Part shown: piece by piece, positions 27,759-36,577 of the stretch
How positions within the stretch are numbered: position 1 is the stretch's first letter
Layout of the letters: each line of letters starts with the position of its first letter
Source: Pseudomonas sp. dw_358
GTDB lineage: Bacteria; Pseudomonadota; Gammaproteobacteria; Pseudomonadales; Pseudomonadaceae
Direction: 5' to 3'
Length of the DNA: 64,000 nt
Assembly: GCF_018449655.1 (NCBI RefSeq)
Contig: NZ_JAAVUX010000004.1
Location: forward strand, 1 to 64,000
Notes under the pieces: generated by a model
The model's input: only the letters and a program-made list of their open reading frames with translations
Told to the model about the DNA's origin: nothing
The model's database searches: none
Translations under genes and position numbers: made by a program

Positions 27759-29108
27759 ATGGATGACTCCACCCTCGCGCAACTGGAAGCCGCGCTAAGC
27801 GCTTCCCCCGGCAACCCTGCGCTGCTCGCGCTGGTGCTCAAGGCGTACCTTGAACGCGGCGAGCCCCGGCGTGGCCTCGAACGGCTGCCTGCCAGCCTCG
27901 ACGATTCGCCTGAAAACGCCAGCCTCAAGCCTCTGGCGGTGCAGCTGTGTCTGGCCGCCGATGACGCCGAGCGCGGGTTGCGTCTCGCCGAGGGCGCCGA
28001 CCCCGCGCTGGGCCTGCTGCGGGCCCGTGCCCTCGCGGACCTGGGGCGTCTGAAGGAAGGCTTGACCGAGTACCGCGCTGCCATTGCCGCCAATACTGCA
28101 CTGGAAGACATGGCGTTGCTGCGCCGGTTGAATGTGTCGGTGGTGGAGTTTCCTTCCGGCGAAGGCCGGCCGAAGCTGCGGGTCATCTCCAATGACGACA
28201 CCGATGTCAGCGAAAGCCACCGGCTGCTGGAGCCCAGCGCCGAGACCCTGACCTTCGATGATATCGGCGGCCTCGACGAGCTGAAGAAGACCATTCACAA
28301 GAAAATCATCCTGCCTTATCAGAAACCCGGCCTTTTCCAGCGCTTTCGCAAGCGCGTGGGCGGGGGCGTACTGCTGTATGGCCCGCCCGGCTGCGGCAAG
28401 ACCCTGCTGGCCCGGGCCACGGCGGGTGAGTGCAAGGCGACGTTCTTCAATATCGCCATCAGCGATGTGCTGGACATGTACATTGGTGAGTCCGAGCGCA
28501 AGCTGCACGCCCTGTTCGAACAGGCGCGCAAGGCGGCCCCGGCGGTGATGTTCTTCGATGAAGTCGAAGCCCTGGGCGGCAAGCGCTCGAACACCCGGGA
28601 GGCGACGTCGTCCAAGCTGGTCAGCCAGTTCCTTTCGGAAATGGACGGTTTTACACACGACAATCATGGCGTGCTGATTCTGGCGGCCACCAACGTGCCC
28701 TGGTCGGTGGACTCGGCGTTCCGCCGTCCCGGCCGCTTTGACCGGGTACTGTTCGTCCCGCCACCCGATCGCGCGGCCCGGGAAAGCATGCTCAAGTTGA
28801 TGATGGCCGATCGCCCGACCGCGCCGGGTATCGACTTCGTGTTCCTGGCCAGAAATACCCCCGGCTTCTCCGGTGCCGACCTCAGCGAGCTGGTGGAAAC
28901 CGCCGCCGATGAAGCCATCGAAGAATCCATTGCCAGCGGCAATGAGCAACCTATTGGCGACAGCCATCTCAAGCGCGCCCTCAAGCAAGTCCGGGCCACC
29001 ACGCTGGAGTGGCTGACCACGGCGCGCAACTACGCCCGCTACGCCAACGAAGGCAACCAGTACGACGAAGTGCTGGCCTTCCTCGATCAACACGCCAAGG
29101 ACCGCTGA
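27759..29108 (+). CDS. AAA+ ATPase with N-terminal TPR-like region
   Basis: 449 residues. Residues about 1-135 are helical, Ala/Leu-rich and TPR-like (ALSASPGNPALLALVLKAYL; GLLRARALADLGRLKEGLTE). A single CDC48-type AAA module follows: TFDDIGGLDELKK, Walker A GPPGCGKT (about 208-215), Walker B VMFFDEVEAL (about 262), sensor LAATNVPW and arginine finger segment FRRPGRFDR (about 321). No protease domain, so it is an unfoldase/remodelling motor rather than FtsH. Its stop overlaps the next gene (TGATG, 29106-29110). Substrate and role unknown; the coupled membrane partners suggest work at the inner membrane. Confidence 0.88.
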   Translation: MDDSTLAQLEAALSASPGNPALLALVLKAYLERGEPRRGLERLPASLDDSPENASLKPLAVQLCLAADDAERGLRLAEGADPALGLLRARALADLGRLKEGLTEYRAAIAANTALEDMALLRRLNVSVVEFPSGEGRPKLRVISNDDTDVSESHRLLEPSAETLTFDDIGGLDELKKTIHKKIILPYQKPGLFQRFRKRVGGGVLLYGPPGCGKTLLARATAGECKATFFNIAISDVLDMYIGESERKLHALFEQARKAAPAVMFFDEVEALGGKRSNTREATSSKLVSQFLSEMDGFTHDNHGVLILAATNVPWSVDSAFRRPGRFDRVLFVPPPDRAARESMLKLMMADRPTAPGIDFVFLARNTPGFSGADLSELVETAADEAIEESIASGNEQPIGDSHLKRALKQVRATTLEWLTTARNYARYANEGNQYDEVLAFLDQHAKDR

Positions 29109-29593
29109 TGGCCACGCGTTCGATGTACCGTCTGGAAGATGAACCGCGGCCCGGCCCCCTGGCGCAGTTGGCCGTGTCGCCCTTCTGGCCCTTGCTGGCC
29201 ATGATGCTGGCCGGCAGCTGGCTGGGTCTGCCTTGGTTTGCCCTCAACTCGGTGGCGGTGGGCAGCCCGACCCGTACACGCGAATTGGTCCTGGTGGCGG
29301 TGGGCTTCCTTGGCAGCCTGGTGCTGGCGATGATGGTCCTGCATTTGTGGGAGGGTGGTTACCTCACCACTCAAGCCAGTATCCAGTATGCGCTGCTGGT
29401 GCTGTTGATCTGGAAGCTGGCCATCGGCTACGCCTTGTTCGTCCAGCAGAGCGCCACCATCGAGCTGTACCAGTATTACGGCGGCGTGCTGAGCCGCTAT
29501 GGCATTGCCGTGGTAGCCGTGGCGAGCTTCGTCGTGCAGGACAGGGTGATCAAAGTGCTTCCGTCGCTGCTCTGGCAATTGGTGATGCAATAA
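29108..29593 (+). CDS. Four-TM membrane protein coupled to AAA+ ATPase
   Basis: 161 residues, predicted transmembrane helices near 24-50, 60-82, 92-113 and 128-150 (FLGSLVLAMMVLHLW; YALLVLLIWKLAIGYALFV). No enzymatic motif. Start shares the A of the AAA gene's TGA; the stop TAA shares its last A with the ATG of the TPR gene (TAATG, 29591-29595). These overlaps imply fixed stoichiometry and suggest a complex with its neighbours. No family name recognised. Confidence 0.8.
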   Translation: MATRSMYRLEDEPRPGPLAQLAVSPFWPLLAMMLAGSWLGLPWFALNSVAVGSPTRTRELVLVAVGFLGSLVLAMMVLHLWEGGYLTTQASIQYALLVLLIWKLAIGYALFVQQSATIELYQYYGGVLSRYGIAVVAVASFVVQDRVIKVLPSLLWQLVMQ

Positions 29594-30516
29594 TGAATTC
29601 CGCCTACCTGCTGCACCTGGCCTATCAACGGCTGCAAGCCGGGCACAACGACGGCGCGATCGACAGCCTGCGCCAGTTGCTGGCTGAAGACAGCGACCAC
29701 GCCGAGGCCCACGCCTTGCTGGCCATCTGCTTGATCAACATGCGCCGGGTCCATGCTGCCCGTGCCGAGTCACGCCTGGCCCTGGCCGCCGACCCGGAGC
29801 TGCCGGTGGCGCACTACGCCATGGCGGTGGTGGCGATTGCCATGCGTCAGTTCAAACCGGCCGAGCAGCACCTGCGTCAGTTGCTCGACATGGAACCGCT
29901 CAACCCGATGTACCACCGTACCCTGGCCGAGCTTTACAGCCTCACCGGGCGCTCGGCGTTGCGTCTGGAACAATTGCAGAAGGCCTTGGAACTGGGCCCC
30001 GACGATGCCGCCAATCTGGTGGCCATGGCGCAATATCATCGCAGCGAGGGGCATTGGGATCAGGCCGAAGGCTATGCCCGCCAAGCGCTGCAAAGTGACC
30101 CTGGGCATCCCGGCGGGGTGGTGGTGCTGGGCCACTTGCTGTTGCGTCGCGGCGAAACGGCTGCCGCCCGCGAGCACGCCATCTGGGCGCTCCAGGAAAA
30201 CGCCAACGACCGTGCGGCGCTGCACCTGATTACCGCCGTCAAGGCCCGGGAGAGTCTGTTTCTGAGCTTCTGGTGGCGCCTGAACGCATGGATGAGCGAG
30301 CGCGGCACAACCCGAGCCATCGTCATTTTGCTGGGGATGTTCGTGCTGTACCGGGTGATGGTGATCGCGTTGAACCAACAGGGCTACCCGACGTTGGCCG
30401 AGGGCGTCGATTGGGTCTGGCTGGCGTTCGTCGTCTACACCTTTGCCGCCCCGCAAATCTTCAAGCGGGCGCTGGACAAGGAGTTGGTGCAGGTGCGGCT
30501 GTCGAAGGAGTTTTGA
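29593..30516 (+). CDS. TPR protein with C-terminal membrane anchor
   Basis: 307 residues from ATG 29593 (MNSAYLLHLAYQRLQAGHND). About six consecutive TPR units cover residues 1-215 (for example AEAHALLAICLINMRRVHAA; WDQAEGYARQALQSDPGHPG). Two transmembrane helices follow near 238-258 (AIVILLGMFVLYRVMVIAL) and 268-290. The TPR array would face the cytoplasm, well placed to dock the AAA+ motor or its clients. Last gene of the nadK operon; a perfect hairpin at 30536-30563 follows. Confidence 0.82.
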   Translation: MNSAYLLHLAYQRLQAGHNDGAIDSLRQLLAEDSDHAEAHALLAICLINMRRVHAARAESRLALAADPELPVAHYAMAVVAIAMRQFKPAEQHLRQLLDMEPLNPMYHRTLAELYSLTGRSALRLEQLQKALELGPDDAANLVAMAQYHRSEGHWDQAEGYARQALQSDPGHPGGVVVLGHLLLRRGETAAAREHAIWALQENANDRAALHLITAVKARESLFLSFWWRLNAWMSERGTTRAIVILLGMFVLYRVMVIALNQQGYPTLAEGVDWVWLAFVVYTFAAPQIFKRALDKELVQVRLSKEF

Positions 30517-30535
30517 CCGAAGGCGTTTGAGGAGA

Positions 30536-30563
30536 CCTGTGGGAGCAGTCCTGCTCCCACAGG
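30536..30563. terminator. Perfect inverted repeat between convergent genes (REP-like)
   Basis: CCTGTGGGAGCAG, two-base loop TC, then its exact complement CTGCTCCCACAGG: a 13-bp stem. It lies between the ends of the TPR gene and the M42 peptidase gene and can act for both strands. No U-run follows, so termination may be partial; the sequence shares the TGTGGGAGC core of the REPIN-like repeats in this window. Confidence 0.6.
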
Positions 30564-30569
30564 CCGAGG

Positions 30570-31751
30570 TTACTTCTGCCCCACCAGCGTATCCACCGCC
30601 GGCACCCGGGTTTCGCTCTCCATTTGTGCATCATGTTCGATCTGATGGCTGAAGCGCTCCAACGAACTGTTGGTGGGCTTGGCGTCGCTGGCGAATACCG
30701 GCGGGCTGAGAATGTAGGCCACCAGGATGCGGCTCAGGGCGGTGAGGCTGTCCAGGTGGGTGCGCTCGTAGCCATGAGTGGCGTCACAGCCGAAGGCCAG
30801 CAAGGCAATGCGGATATCGTGCCCAGCGGTGATCGCCGAGTGGGCGTCGCTGAAGTAGTAACGAAACAGGTCGCGGCGCACCGGCAACTCGTTTTCCTCG
30901 CCCAGGCGCAACAGGTGCCGCGACAGGTGGTAATCGTAGGGTCCGCCGGAGTCGAGCATGGCCACGCTCACCGCATGTTCGCTGGAGTGCTGGCCAGGCG
31001 CGACCGGGGCGATGTCGATGCCGACGAACTCACTGACGTCGAACGGCAGCGCAGCGGCGGCGCCAGAGCCGGTTTCCTCGGTGATGGTGAACAGCGGATG
31101 GCAGTCGATCAACGGCTCGATACCACTGTCGACAATGGCTTTGAGCGACGCCAGTAACGCTGCCACACCGGCTTTGTCGTCCAGGTGCCGGGCGCTGATG
31201 TGGCCGCTGTCGGTGAACTCCGGCAAGGGATCGAAGGCCACAAAGTCGCCAATGTTCACCCCCAGCGATTCGCAGTCGGCGCGGGTGGCGCAATAGGCGT
31301 CCAGGCGTAGCTCGATGTGGTCCCAGCTCACCGGCAACTGATCGATGGCGGTGTTGAAGGCATGCCCGGATGCCATGATCGGCAGGACGCTGCCGCGAAT
31401 CACGCCATTGTCGGTGAACACGCTGACACGGCTGCCTTCGGCGAAACGGCTGGACCAGCAGCCCACCGGCGCGAGGGTCAAGCGGCCATTCTCCTGCACG
31501 GCGCGCACGCTGGCACCAATGGTGTCCAGGTGGGCAGACACTGCGCGGTCCGGTGAATTTTTCTGGCCCTTCAAGGTGGCGCGGATGGTGCCGCGCCGGG
31601 TCAGCTCGAAAGGAATGCCGATTTCCTCCAGACGCTCGGCGACGTAGCGCACGATGGTGTCGGTAAACCCGGTGGGGCTGGGGATGGCGAGCATCTCCAG
31701 CAGTACTTTCTGCATGTACTGCGTATCCGGTTCGGGAATTTTACGCGTCAT
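30570..31751 (-). CDS. M42-family peptidase of the NAGGN osmoprotectant system
   Basis: 393 residues. Zinc-peptidase motifs of the M42/M20 clan: AVSAHLDTIGA near residue 72, SARHLDDKAGVAALLASL near residue 190, TITEETGSGAA near residue 225 and HGYERTHLDSL near the C-terminus. In Pseudomonas this protein is the third member of the N-acetylglutaminylglutamine amide trio and lies 27 nt after ngg on the same strand. Whether it makes, trims or recycles the dipeptide osmolyte is not settled. The ~45-residue C-terminal tail is hydrophilic and variable. Confidence 0.9.
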   Translation of the reverse strand: MTRKIPEPDTQYMQKVLLEMLAIPSPTGFTDTIVRYVAERLEEIGIPFELTRRGTIRATLKGQKNSPDRAVSAHLDTIGASVRAVQENGRLTLAPVGCWSSRFAEGSRVSVFTDNGVIRGSVLPIMASGHAFNTAIDQLPVSWDHIELRLDAYCATRADCESLGVNIGDFVAFDPLPEFTDSGHISARHLDDKAGVAALLASLKAIVDSGIEPLIDCHPLFTITEETGSGAAAALPFDVSEFVGIDIAPVAPGQHSSEHAVSVAMLDSGGPYDYHLSRHLLRLGEENELPVRRDLFRYYFSDAHSAITAGHDIRIALLAFGCDATHGYERTHLDSLTALSRILVAYILSPPVFASDAKPTNSSLERFSHQIEHDAQMESETRVPAVDTLVGQK

Positions 31752-31778
31752 GGAAACTCCTGATTGGATAAAGACACC

Positions 31779-33524
31779 TCAGCACGGTGCCTGGCTGTGG
31801 GGAAACAGCAGGTCGATGAAGCGCTGGGCGGTCGGGCGGGGTTCATGGTTGGCCAGGCCGGCACGTTCGTTGGCCTCGATGAATACGTAGTCAGGCTGAT
31901 CGGCGGCGGGCACTAGCAGGTCGAGACCGACCATGGGGATATCCAGTGCGCGGGCGGCGCGAATCGCAGCATCGACCAAGGTCGGGTGGAGGATGTCGGT
32001 AACGTCTTCCAGATGGCCGCCGGTGTGCAGGTTGGCGGTCTTGCGCACCGCCAGAACCTGGCCGGCCGGCAGCACGGTGTCGTAGTCTACGCCGGCCGCT
32101 CGCAGGGTGCGCTGGGTTTCGGCGTCTACCGGGATGCGGCTTTCACCACCGGTGGCCGCCTGGCGACGACGGCTCTGAGCTTCGATCAGGGCACTGACGG
32201 TGTTCTGCCCATCGCCGGTAATCTGCGCCGGCCGGCGGATGGCGGCCGCCACCACTTCAAAACCGATCACCACGATGCGCAGGTCGACGCCTTCATGGAA
32301 GCTTTCCAGCAGCACCCTGCTATCAAAGGCCTGGGCCTGTTCGATGGCCGTCTGCACCTCTTGCAGCGTGCTCAGGTCTACGGCGACGCCATGGCCTTGT
32401 TCGCCGTCCAGCGGCTTGACCACCACGCGGCCGTGTTCTTCGAGAAAGCCTTCGTTGTCGTCAGCGCTGGCCGCCAGTTGCTGGGCCGGCAATTTCAGGC
32501 CGGCGGCCGTGAGCACCTTGTGGGTCAAGCCCTTGTCCTGGCACAACGTCATGGCCACGGCACTGGTGAGGTCGCTCAGCGACTCGCGGCAACGCACCTT
32601 GCGCCCGGCATGGCTGAGGGTGAACAGGCCGGCCTCGGCGTCGTCCACCTGCACATCGATGCCGCGCCGATGGGCCTCGTCGACAATGATGCGGGCATAG
32701 GGGTTAAGGTCACCCTGAGGGCCCGGACCGAGGTACAGGGTCTGGTTGATGCCGTTCTTGCGCTTGACGGCGAAGGTCGGCAGGTTGCGAAAGCCGAGCT
32801 TGGCGTACAGGTTCTTGGCCAGTCGGTTGTCATGCAGCACCGATAGGTCCAGATACGCCAGGCCGCGGCTCATGAAGTGCTCCACCAGATGGCGCACCAG
32901 CACTTCGCCGACACCGGGCCGCGTGCAGCGGGGGTCCACCGCCAGGCACCAGAGGCTGCTGCCGTGCTCCGGGTCGGCAAAGGCCTTGAGGTGGTTCAAA
33001 CCCATGACGCTGCCGATGACCTGCCCGCTGTCTTCGTCCTCGGCCAGCCAGTACACCGGGCCGCCTTGATGGCGCGGGGTCAGCAGGGCAGGGTCGATGG
33101 GCAGCATGCGGCGCTTGAGGTAGAGCTGGTTGATGGCTTCCCAATCGGCTTCGTTCTGCGCCCGACGAATGCGAAAGCCACGAAACACCCGCTGGGCCGG
33201 GCGATAGTCGCTGAACCACAGGCGCAGGGTGTCCGACGGGTCGAGAAACAGCTGTTGCGGCGACTGCGCCAGCACTTGCTGGGGCGCCGCAACGTACAAC
33301 GCAATGTCCCGTTCGCCCTGGCGCTCGTTCAGCAGTTCGGCCGCCAGGCTTTCCGAGCTGGCATAGGTATGGCCGATCAACAGCCGCCCCCAGCCGCAAT
33401 GCAGCGGGCGCGGCGTGTCGTCGGGCACGCCGCCGTCTTCGGCCAGGCGGGCCTGCAGACGCTCGTAAGAGGGGGGCTGGCCGCGCAGCAGGCGCTGGTT
33501 CAAGGCATTGGCATGGGCTTTCAT
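31779..33524 (-). CDS. ngg: N-acetylglutaminylglutamine synthetase
   Basis: 581 residues, a fusion. A GNAT acetyltransferase domain occupies roughly residues 115-275 (SLWCLAVDPRCTRPGVGEVL; LDLSVLHDNRLAKNLYAKLG) and an ATP-grasp ligase domain about 295-575 (VVKPLDGEQGHGVAVDLSTL; VFIEANERAGLANHEPRPT). Together they acetylate and join two glutamines to give N-acetylglutaminylglutamine, which AsnO amidates. Stop-to-start distance from asnO is only 3 nt. All trio members are complete, so NAGGN production under osmotic stress is expected. Confidence 0.93.
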   Translation of the reverse strand: MKAHANALNQRLLRGQPPSYERLQARLAEDGGVPDDTPRPLHCGWGRLLIGHTYASSESLAAELLNERQGERDIALYVAAPQQVLAQSPQQLFLDPSDTLRLWFSDYRPAQRVFRGFRIRRAQNEADWEAINQLYLKRRMLPIDPALLTPRHQGGPVYWLAEDEDSGQVIGSVMGLNHLKAFADPEHGSSLWCLAVDPRCTRPGVGEVLVRHLVEHFMSRGLAYLDLSVLHDNRLAKNLYAKLGFRNLPTFAVKRKNGINQTLYLGPGPQGDLNPYARIIVDEAHRRGIDVQVDDAEAGLFTLSHAGRKVRCRESLSDLTSAVAMTLCQDKGLTHKVLTAAGLKLPAQQLAASADDNEGFLEEHGRVVVKPLDGEQGHGVAVDLSTLQEVQTAIEQAQAFDSRVLLESFHEGVDLRIVVIGFEVVAAAIRRPAQITGDGQNTVSALIEAQSRRRQAATGGESRIPVDAETQRTLRAAGVDYDTVLPAGQVLAVRKTANLHTGGHLEDVTDILHPTLVDAAIRAARALDIPMVGLDLLVPAADQPDYVFIEANERAGLANHEPRPTAQRFIDLLFPHSQAPC

Positions 33525-33527
33525 CGG

Positions 33528-35300
33528 TCAGATTCCTTGTTCGCTGAGCCACAGGTTCAGCGCGGCCAGTTGCCACAGTTTCGAGCCGCGCAGGGGCGTG
33601 AGCTGCCCTTGCGGGTCCGTGAGCAGACGGTCGAGCATCACCGGGTTGAACACGCCGCGATCCTGGCTGGGGTCGAGCAGCAGGTCGCGCACCCAGTTGA
33701 GCGTGTTGCCCTGCAAATGCTTGAGGCCCGGCACCGGGAAGTAGCCTTTCTTGCGGTCGATCACTTCGCTGGGGATGACCCGGCGCGCGGCCTCTTTGAG
33801 CACCTGCTTGCCGCCGTCCGGCAGCTTGAACTTGCCGGGTACCCGGGCCGAGAGCTCCACCAGCCGGTAGTCGAGGAACGGCGTGCGTGCCTCCAGACCC
33901 CAGGCCATGGTCATGTTGTCGACGCGTTTGACCGGGTCGTCCACCAACATCACCGTACTGTCCAGTCGCAGCGCCTTGTCCACCGCCGCGCTGGCGCCGG
34001 GCATCGCGAAATGCTCGCGGACAAAATCGCCGGCCGCGTCGTGCTGCGTCAGCCAGGCCGGTTGAACGGTGGCGGCATAGTCGTCGTAGCTGCGGTCAAA
34101 AAAGGCCGAGCGATAGGCGGCATAGGGGTCGCTGGCGCCGTCCACTTGCGGGTACCAGTGGTAACCGGCGAACAGCTCGTCCGCGCCCTGGCCGCTTTGC
34201 ACCACCTTGCAGTGCTTGGCCACTTCCCGGGACAAGAGGTAAAAGGCGATGCAGTCATGGCTGACCATCGGTTCGCTCATGGCCCGGAACGCGGCAGGTA
34301 ACTGCTCGATGATTTCCCGCTCGTCGATGCGCAGCTGGTGATGGTGGGTGCCGTAATGTCTGGCGATCAGGTCGGAATACTGGAACTCGTCACCTCGCTC
34401 GCCACCAGCGTCTTCAAAGCCGATGGAAAAGGTCGACAGGTTCTCCACCCCGGTTTCGCGCAGCAGGCCCACCAGAAGGCTCGAATCCACGCCACCGGAC
34501 AGCAGGACACCGACGTCCACTGCTGCACGCTGGCGAATGGAAACGGCGTCGCGGGTACTTTGCAGCACGCGGTCGACCCAGTCCTCCAGGGTCAGGTTGT
34601 GTTCGTCGGCGTGGGGGCCGTAGGGCAGGGTCCACCAGGTTTTCTGCTCGGTGCGACCGTCCTCTTCAATGCGCATCCAGCTGGCGGGGGGCAGTTTTTC
34701 GATGTTGGCCAGCAAGGTGCGCGGTGCTGGCACCACGGCATGAAAGTTGAGGTAGTGATTGAGCGCCACCGGGTCGAGTACCGGGTCGATGTCACCGCCC
34801 TTGAGCAAGGCTGGCAGTGACGACGCAAAGCGCAGGCGGGTGGCGTTGCGCGACAGGTACAGCGGCTTGACCCCCAGGCGGTCGCGGGCGATGAACAGCC
34901 GGCGGCTGTCGCGCTCCCAGATGGCAAAGGCAAACATGCCGTTCAGCTTGGGTAGCAGCGCTTCACCCCAGGCGTGATAACCCTTGAGCAACACTTCGGT
35001 ATCGCCGCCCGAATAAAAGGCGTAACCCAGTGCTTCGAGCTCGGCACGCAATTCGGGGAAGTTATAGATGGCGCCGTTGAAGGCCAGGGACAGCCCCAAT
35101 TGGGCGTCGACCATGGGCTGCGCCGAGCCATCGGACAGGTCCATGATTTTCAGGCGGCGATGGCCCAGGGCAATCGGGCCCAGGCTGTGGAAGCCCCACG
35201 CATCAGGGCCGCGAGGGGCCAAGGCATGGGTGATGCGTTCCACGGCAGCCAGGTCGGCCGGTTGATGATCGAAGCGTAATTCGCCAGCTAATCCGCACAT
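33528..35300 (-). CDS. asnO: N-acetylglutaminylglutamine amidotransferase
   Basis: 590 residues of the asparagine synthetase B type. The N-terminal glutaminase has the nucleophile Cys2 (MCGLAGELRF), with RGPDAWGFHSLGPIALGHRR and the FNGAIYN loop. The synthetase domain has the PP-loop SGGVDSSLLVGLL near residue 265 and GQGADELFAGYHWY near residue 370. It uses glutamine nitrogen and ATP to amidate the C-terminus of N-acetylglutaminylglutamine. First gene of the minus-strand trio; a possible AlgU-type promoter lies 34 bp upstream. Confidence 0.93.
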   Translation of the reverse strand: MCGLAGELRFDHQPADLAAVERITHALAPRGPDAWGFHSLGPIALGHRRLKIMDLSDGSAQPMVDAQLGLSLAFNGAIYNFPELRAELEALGYAFYSGGDTEVLLKGYHAWGEALLPKLNGMFAFAIWERDSRRLFIARDRLGVKPLYLSRNATRLRFASSLPALLKGGDIDPVLDPVALNHYLNFHAVVPAPRTLLANIEKLPPASWMRIEEDGRTEQKTWWTLPYGPHADEHNLTLEDWVDRVLQSTRDAVSIRQRAAVDVGVLLSGGVDSSLLVGLLRETGVENLSTFSIGFEDAGGERGDEFQYSDLIARHYGTHHHQLRIDEREIIEQLPAAFRAMSEPMVSHDCIAFYLLSREVAKHCKVVQSGQGADELFAGYHWYPQVDGASDPYAAYRSAFFDRSYDDYAATVQPAWLTQHDAAGDFVREHFAMPGASAAVDKALRLDSTVMLVDDPVKRVDNMTMAWGLEARTPFLDYRLVELSARVPGKFKLPDGGKQVLKEAARRVIPSEVIDRKKGYFPVPGLKHLQGNTLNWVRDLLLDPSQDRGVFNPVMLDRLLTDPQGQLTPLRGSKLWQLAALNLWLSEQGI

Positions 35301-35333
35301 TGAACGTGAGCCTTGCGTGATTGGTCAGGCCTT

Positions 35334-35361
35334 TTCGAGGGCACCAAAGGCTCGAACGTTC
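35334..35361 (-). promoter_or_regulatory. Possible AlgU (sigma-22) promoter of asnO
   Basis: On the minus strand GAACGT (35361-35356), 17-bp spacer, TCGAA (35338-35334), compared with the AlgU consensus GAACTT-N16/17-TCTGA. Position, 34-60 bp before the asnO ATG, and osmotic role make AlgU control plausible. The -10 match is imperfect. Confidence 0.35.
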
Positions 35362-35525
35362 AATAAAACCTTACGAATGGTCCTGGTTCGGATCCGCTGT
35401 CTCTTGGCGCAGGCCGTCGGATTTCTTCGTTCCTGGCGTGAAGATGAGCGGTTCAGAGTCGGGGGTGCAGGCTGTACCCTTGGTCCGAATAGCGGCAGGC
35501 ACAGCAAAGTCGAAGCCTGAATAAA

Positions 35526-35553
35526 CTAGACTTGTTGCCTGGGAACGCTTCCC
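35526..35553 (+). promoter_or_regulatory. sigmaS-like -10 and palindrome before the 121-residue gene
   Basis: CTAGACT (35526-35532) resembles the extended -10 favoured by RpoS (CTACACT), with no good -35. GGGAA-CGC-TTCCC (35541-35553) is a perfect inverted repeat in the presumed leader. Both are suggestive only. Confidence 0.25.
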
Positions 35554-35576
35554 GAGTTCCGACATGAGGCACCCAC

Positions 35577-35942
35577 GTGGACATCACAACCGTTGTGAAG
35601 ATGCACATGGATGATTTGCCGGCCTGGCTCAAGTTTTCGGTCGAGCCACTTTACACCAATACTGCCGTGGTACTTCCCCCCGAATTCATTTGGGTGATCA
35701 TTACGAATCTGCGGATGATTGCCGCCTACCTGACGCTGGATGAAGCTCACCTTGCTGCCTCTGGCATTGAGCGGGCTTACGTCAAATCTTTGCTGCCACT
35801 GGCGATCATTGAACTGGTTGCACAACAGGAGATCGATCTTGGCGTTTTGATCGATGAAATTATCGAACATGGCCTGTCGGAAGAGGCAGACCGTGCGCGG
35901 CCGGTTCATCTAAGCGACTGGCCTGATGGAGACGAAGAGTGA
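35577..35942 (+). CDS. Hypothetical protein, 121 residues
   Basis: GTG start at 35577 with TGAGG about 8 nt upstream; ATG codons at 35601 and 35607 are alternatives without a ribosome site. Composition is protein-like and mostly helical in the second half (LLPLAIIELVAQQEIDLGVL), with an acidic end. No signal peptide and no motif I recognise. An antisense frame of similar length (35526-35909) also exists, so the coding strand is not certain. It stands alone between asnO and the VOC gene. Confidence 0.55.
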   Translation: MDITTVVKMHMDDLPAWLKFSVEPLYTNTAVVLPPEFIWVIITNLRMIAAYLTLDEAHLAASGIERAYVKSLLPLAIIELVAQQEIDLGVLIDEIIEHGLSEEADRARPVHLSDWPDGDEE

Positions 35943-35957
35943 CCGGATGAGGCACGC

Positions 35958-36344
35958 TCACACCTCGTACAATTCCAGCGGCAAATCATCCGGGTCGGCG
36001 AAGAAGGTGAAGCGTTTGCCAGTGTATTCGTCGATCCGCACCGGCTCGGTGGCCACCCCGTTTTGCTGCAGGTGCTCGACCGCTGCCGTCAGATCCGGCA
36101 CGCGCAAAGCCAGGTGGCGCAAGCCGCAGGCTTCCGGTCGACTGGTGCGCGGCGGGGGAGACGGGAAGGAGAACAACTCGATCTGGCTGCCGTCCGGCAG
36201 GCCCAGGTCCAGCTTCCAGGAATCCCGTTGTTCACGGTACACCTCGGCAACGACGTTCAGGCCCAGGATGGCCGTGTAGAAGTGACGTGAACGGGGGTAA
36301 TCGGACGCAATGATGGCCACGTGGTGGATACCTGACAGCTTCAT
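35958..36344 (-). CDS. VOC/glyoxalase-superfamily protein (YaeR-like)
   Basis: 128 residues from ATG 36344 (MKLSGIHHVAIIASDYPRS) with AGAGG upstream; the frame reaches 36407 but the longer start has no support. Two beta-alpha-beta-beta-beta modules with metal-ligand candidates in IHHVAI (His7/His8), IELFSF, LRHLALRV and LELYEV (last Glu). This matches the lactoylglutathione-lyase-like YaeR/GloA2 group; the substrate is unproven. Confidence 0.88.
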   Translation of the reverse strand: MKLSGIHHVAIIASDYPRSRHFYTAILGLNVVAEVYREQRDSWKLDLGLPDGSQIELFSFPSPPPRTSRPEACGLRHLALRVPDLTAAVEHLQQNGVATEPVRIDEYTGKRFTFFADPDDLPLELYEV

Positions 36345-36577
36345 GAAGGCCTCTTGATTGTTGGGCTTTGGCATTTTTAGCCCATGGATCTGGGGCATTA
36401 TGAACATTTATTTTCATCTTTACTTTTCGGGAAACAATTAGTTACCTAACGATTGCCCGGTCGGTTATCTTTGCTGCAAGTCAGCTCACCCGGGTCTGAC
36501 GGTTCTGGCCAGGAGCGGGGATTACCGTGGAGTCTGATGACAGTGGGCGCGGCCCTCGGTCCGGGAAGGATGGGCCG

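Noticed and set aside
35526..35909. Minus-strand 127-codon frame opposite the 121-residue hypothetical gene
   Set aside because: Less protein-like and no ribosome site; kept in mind because neither frame has a known homologue.
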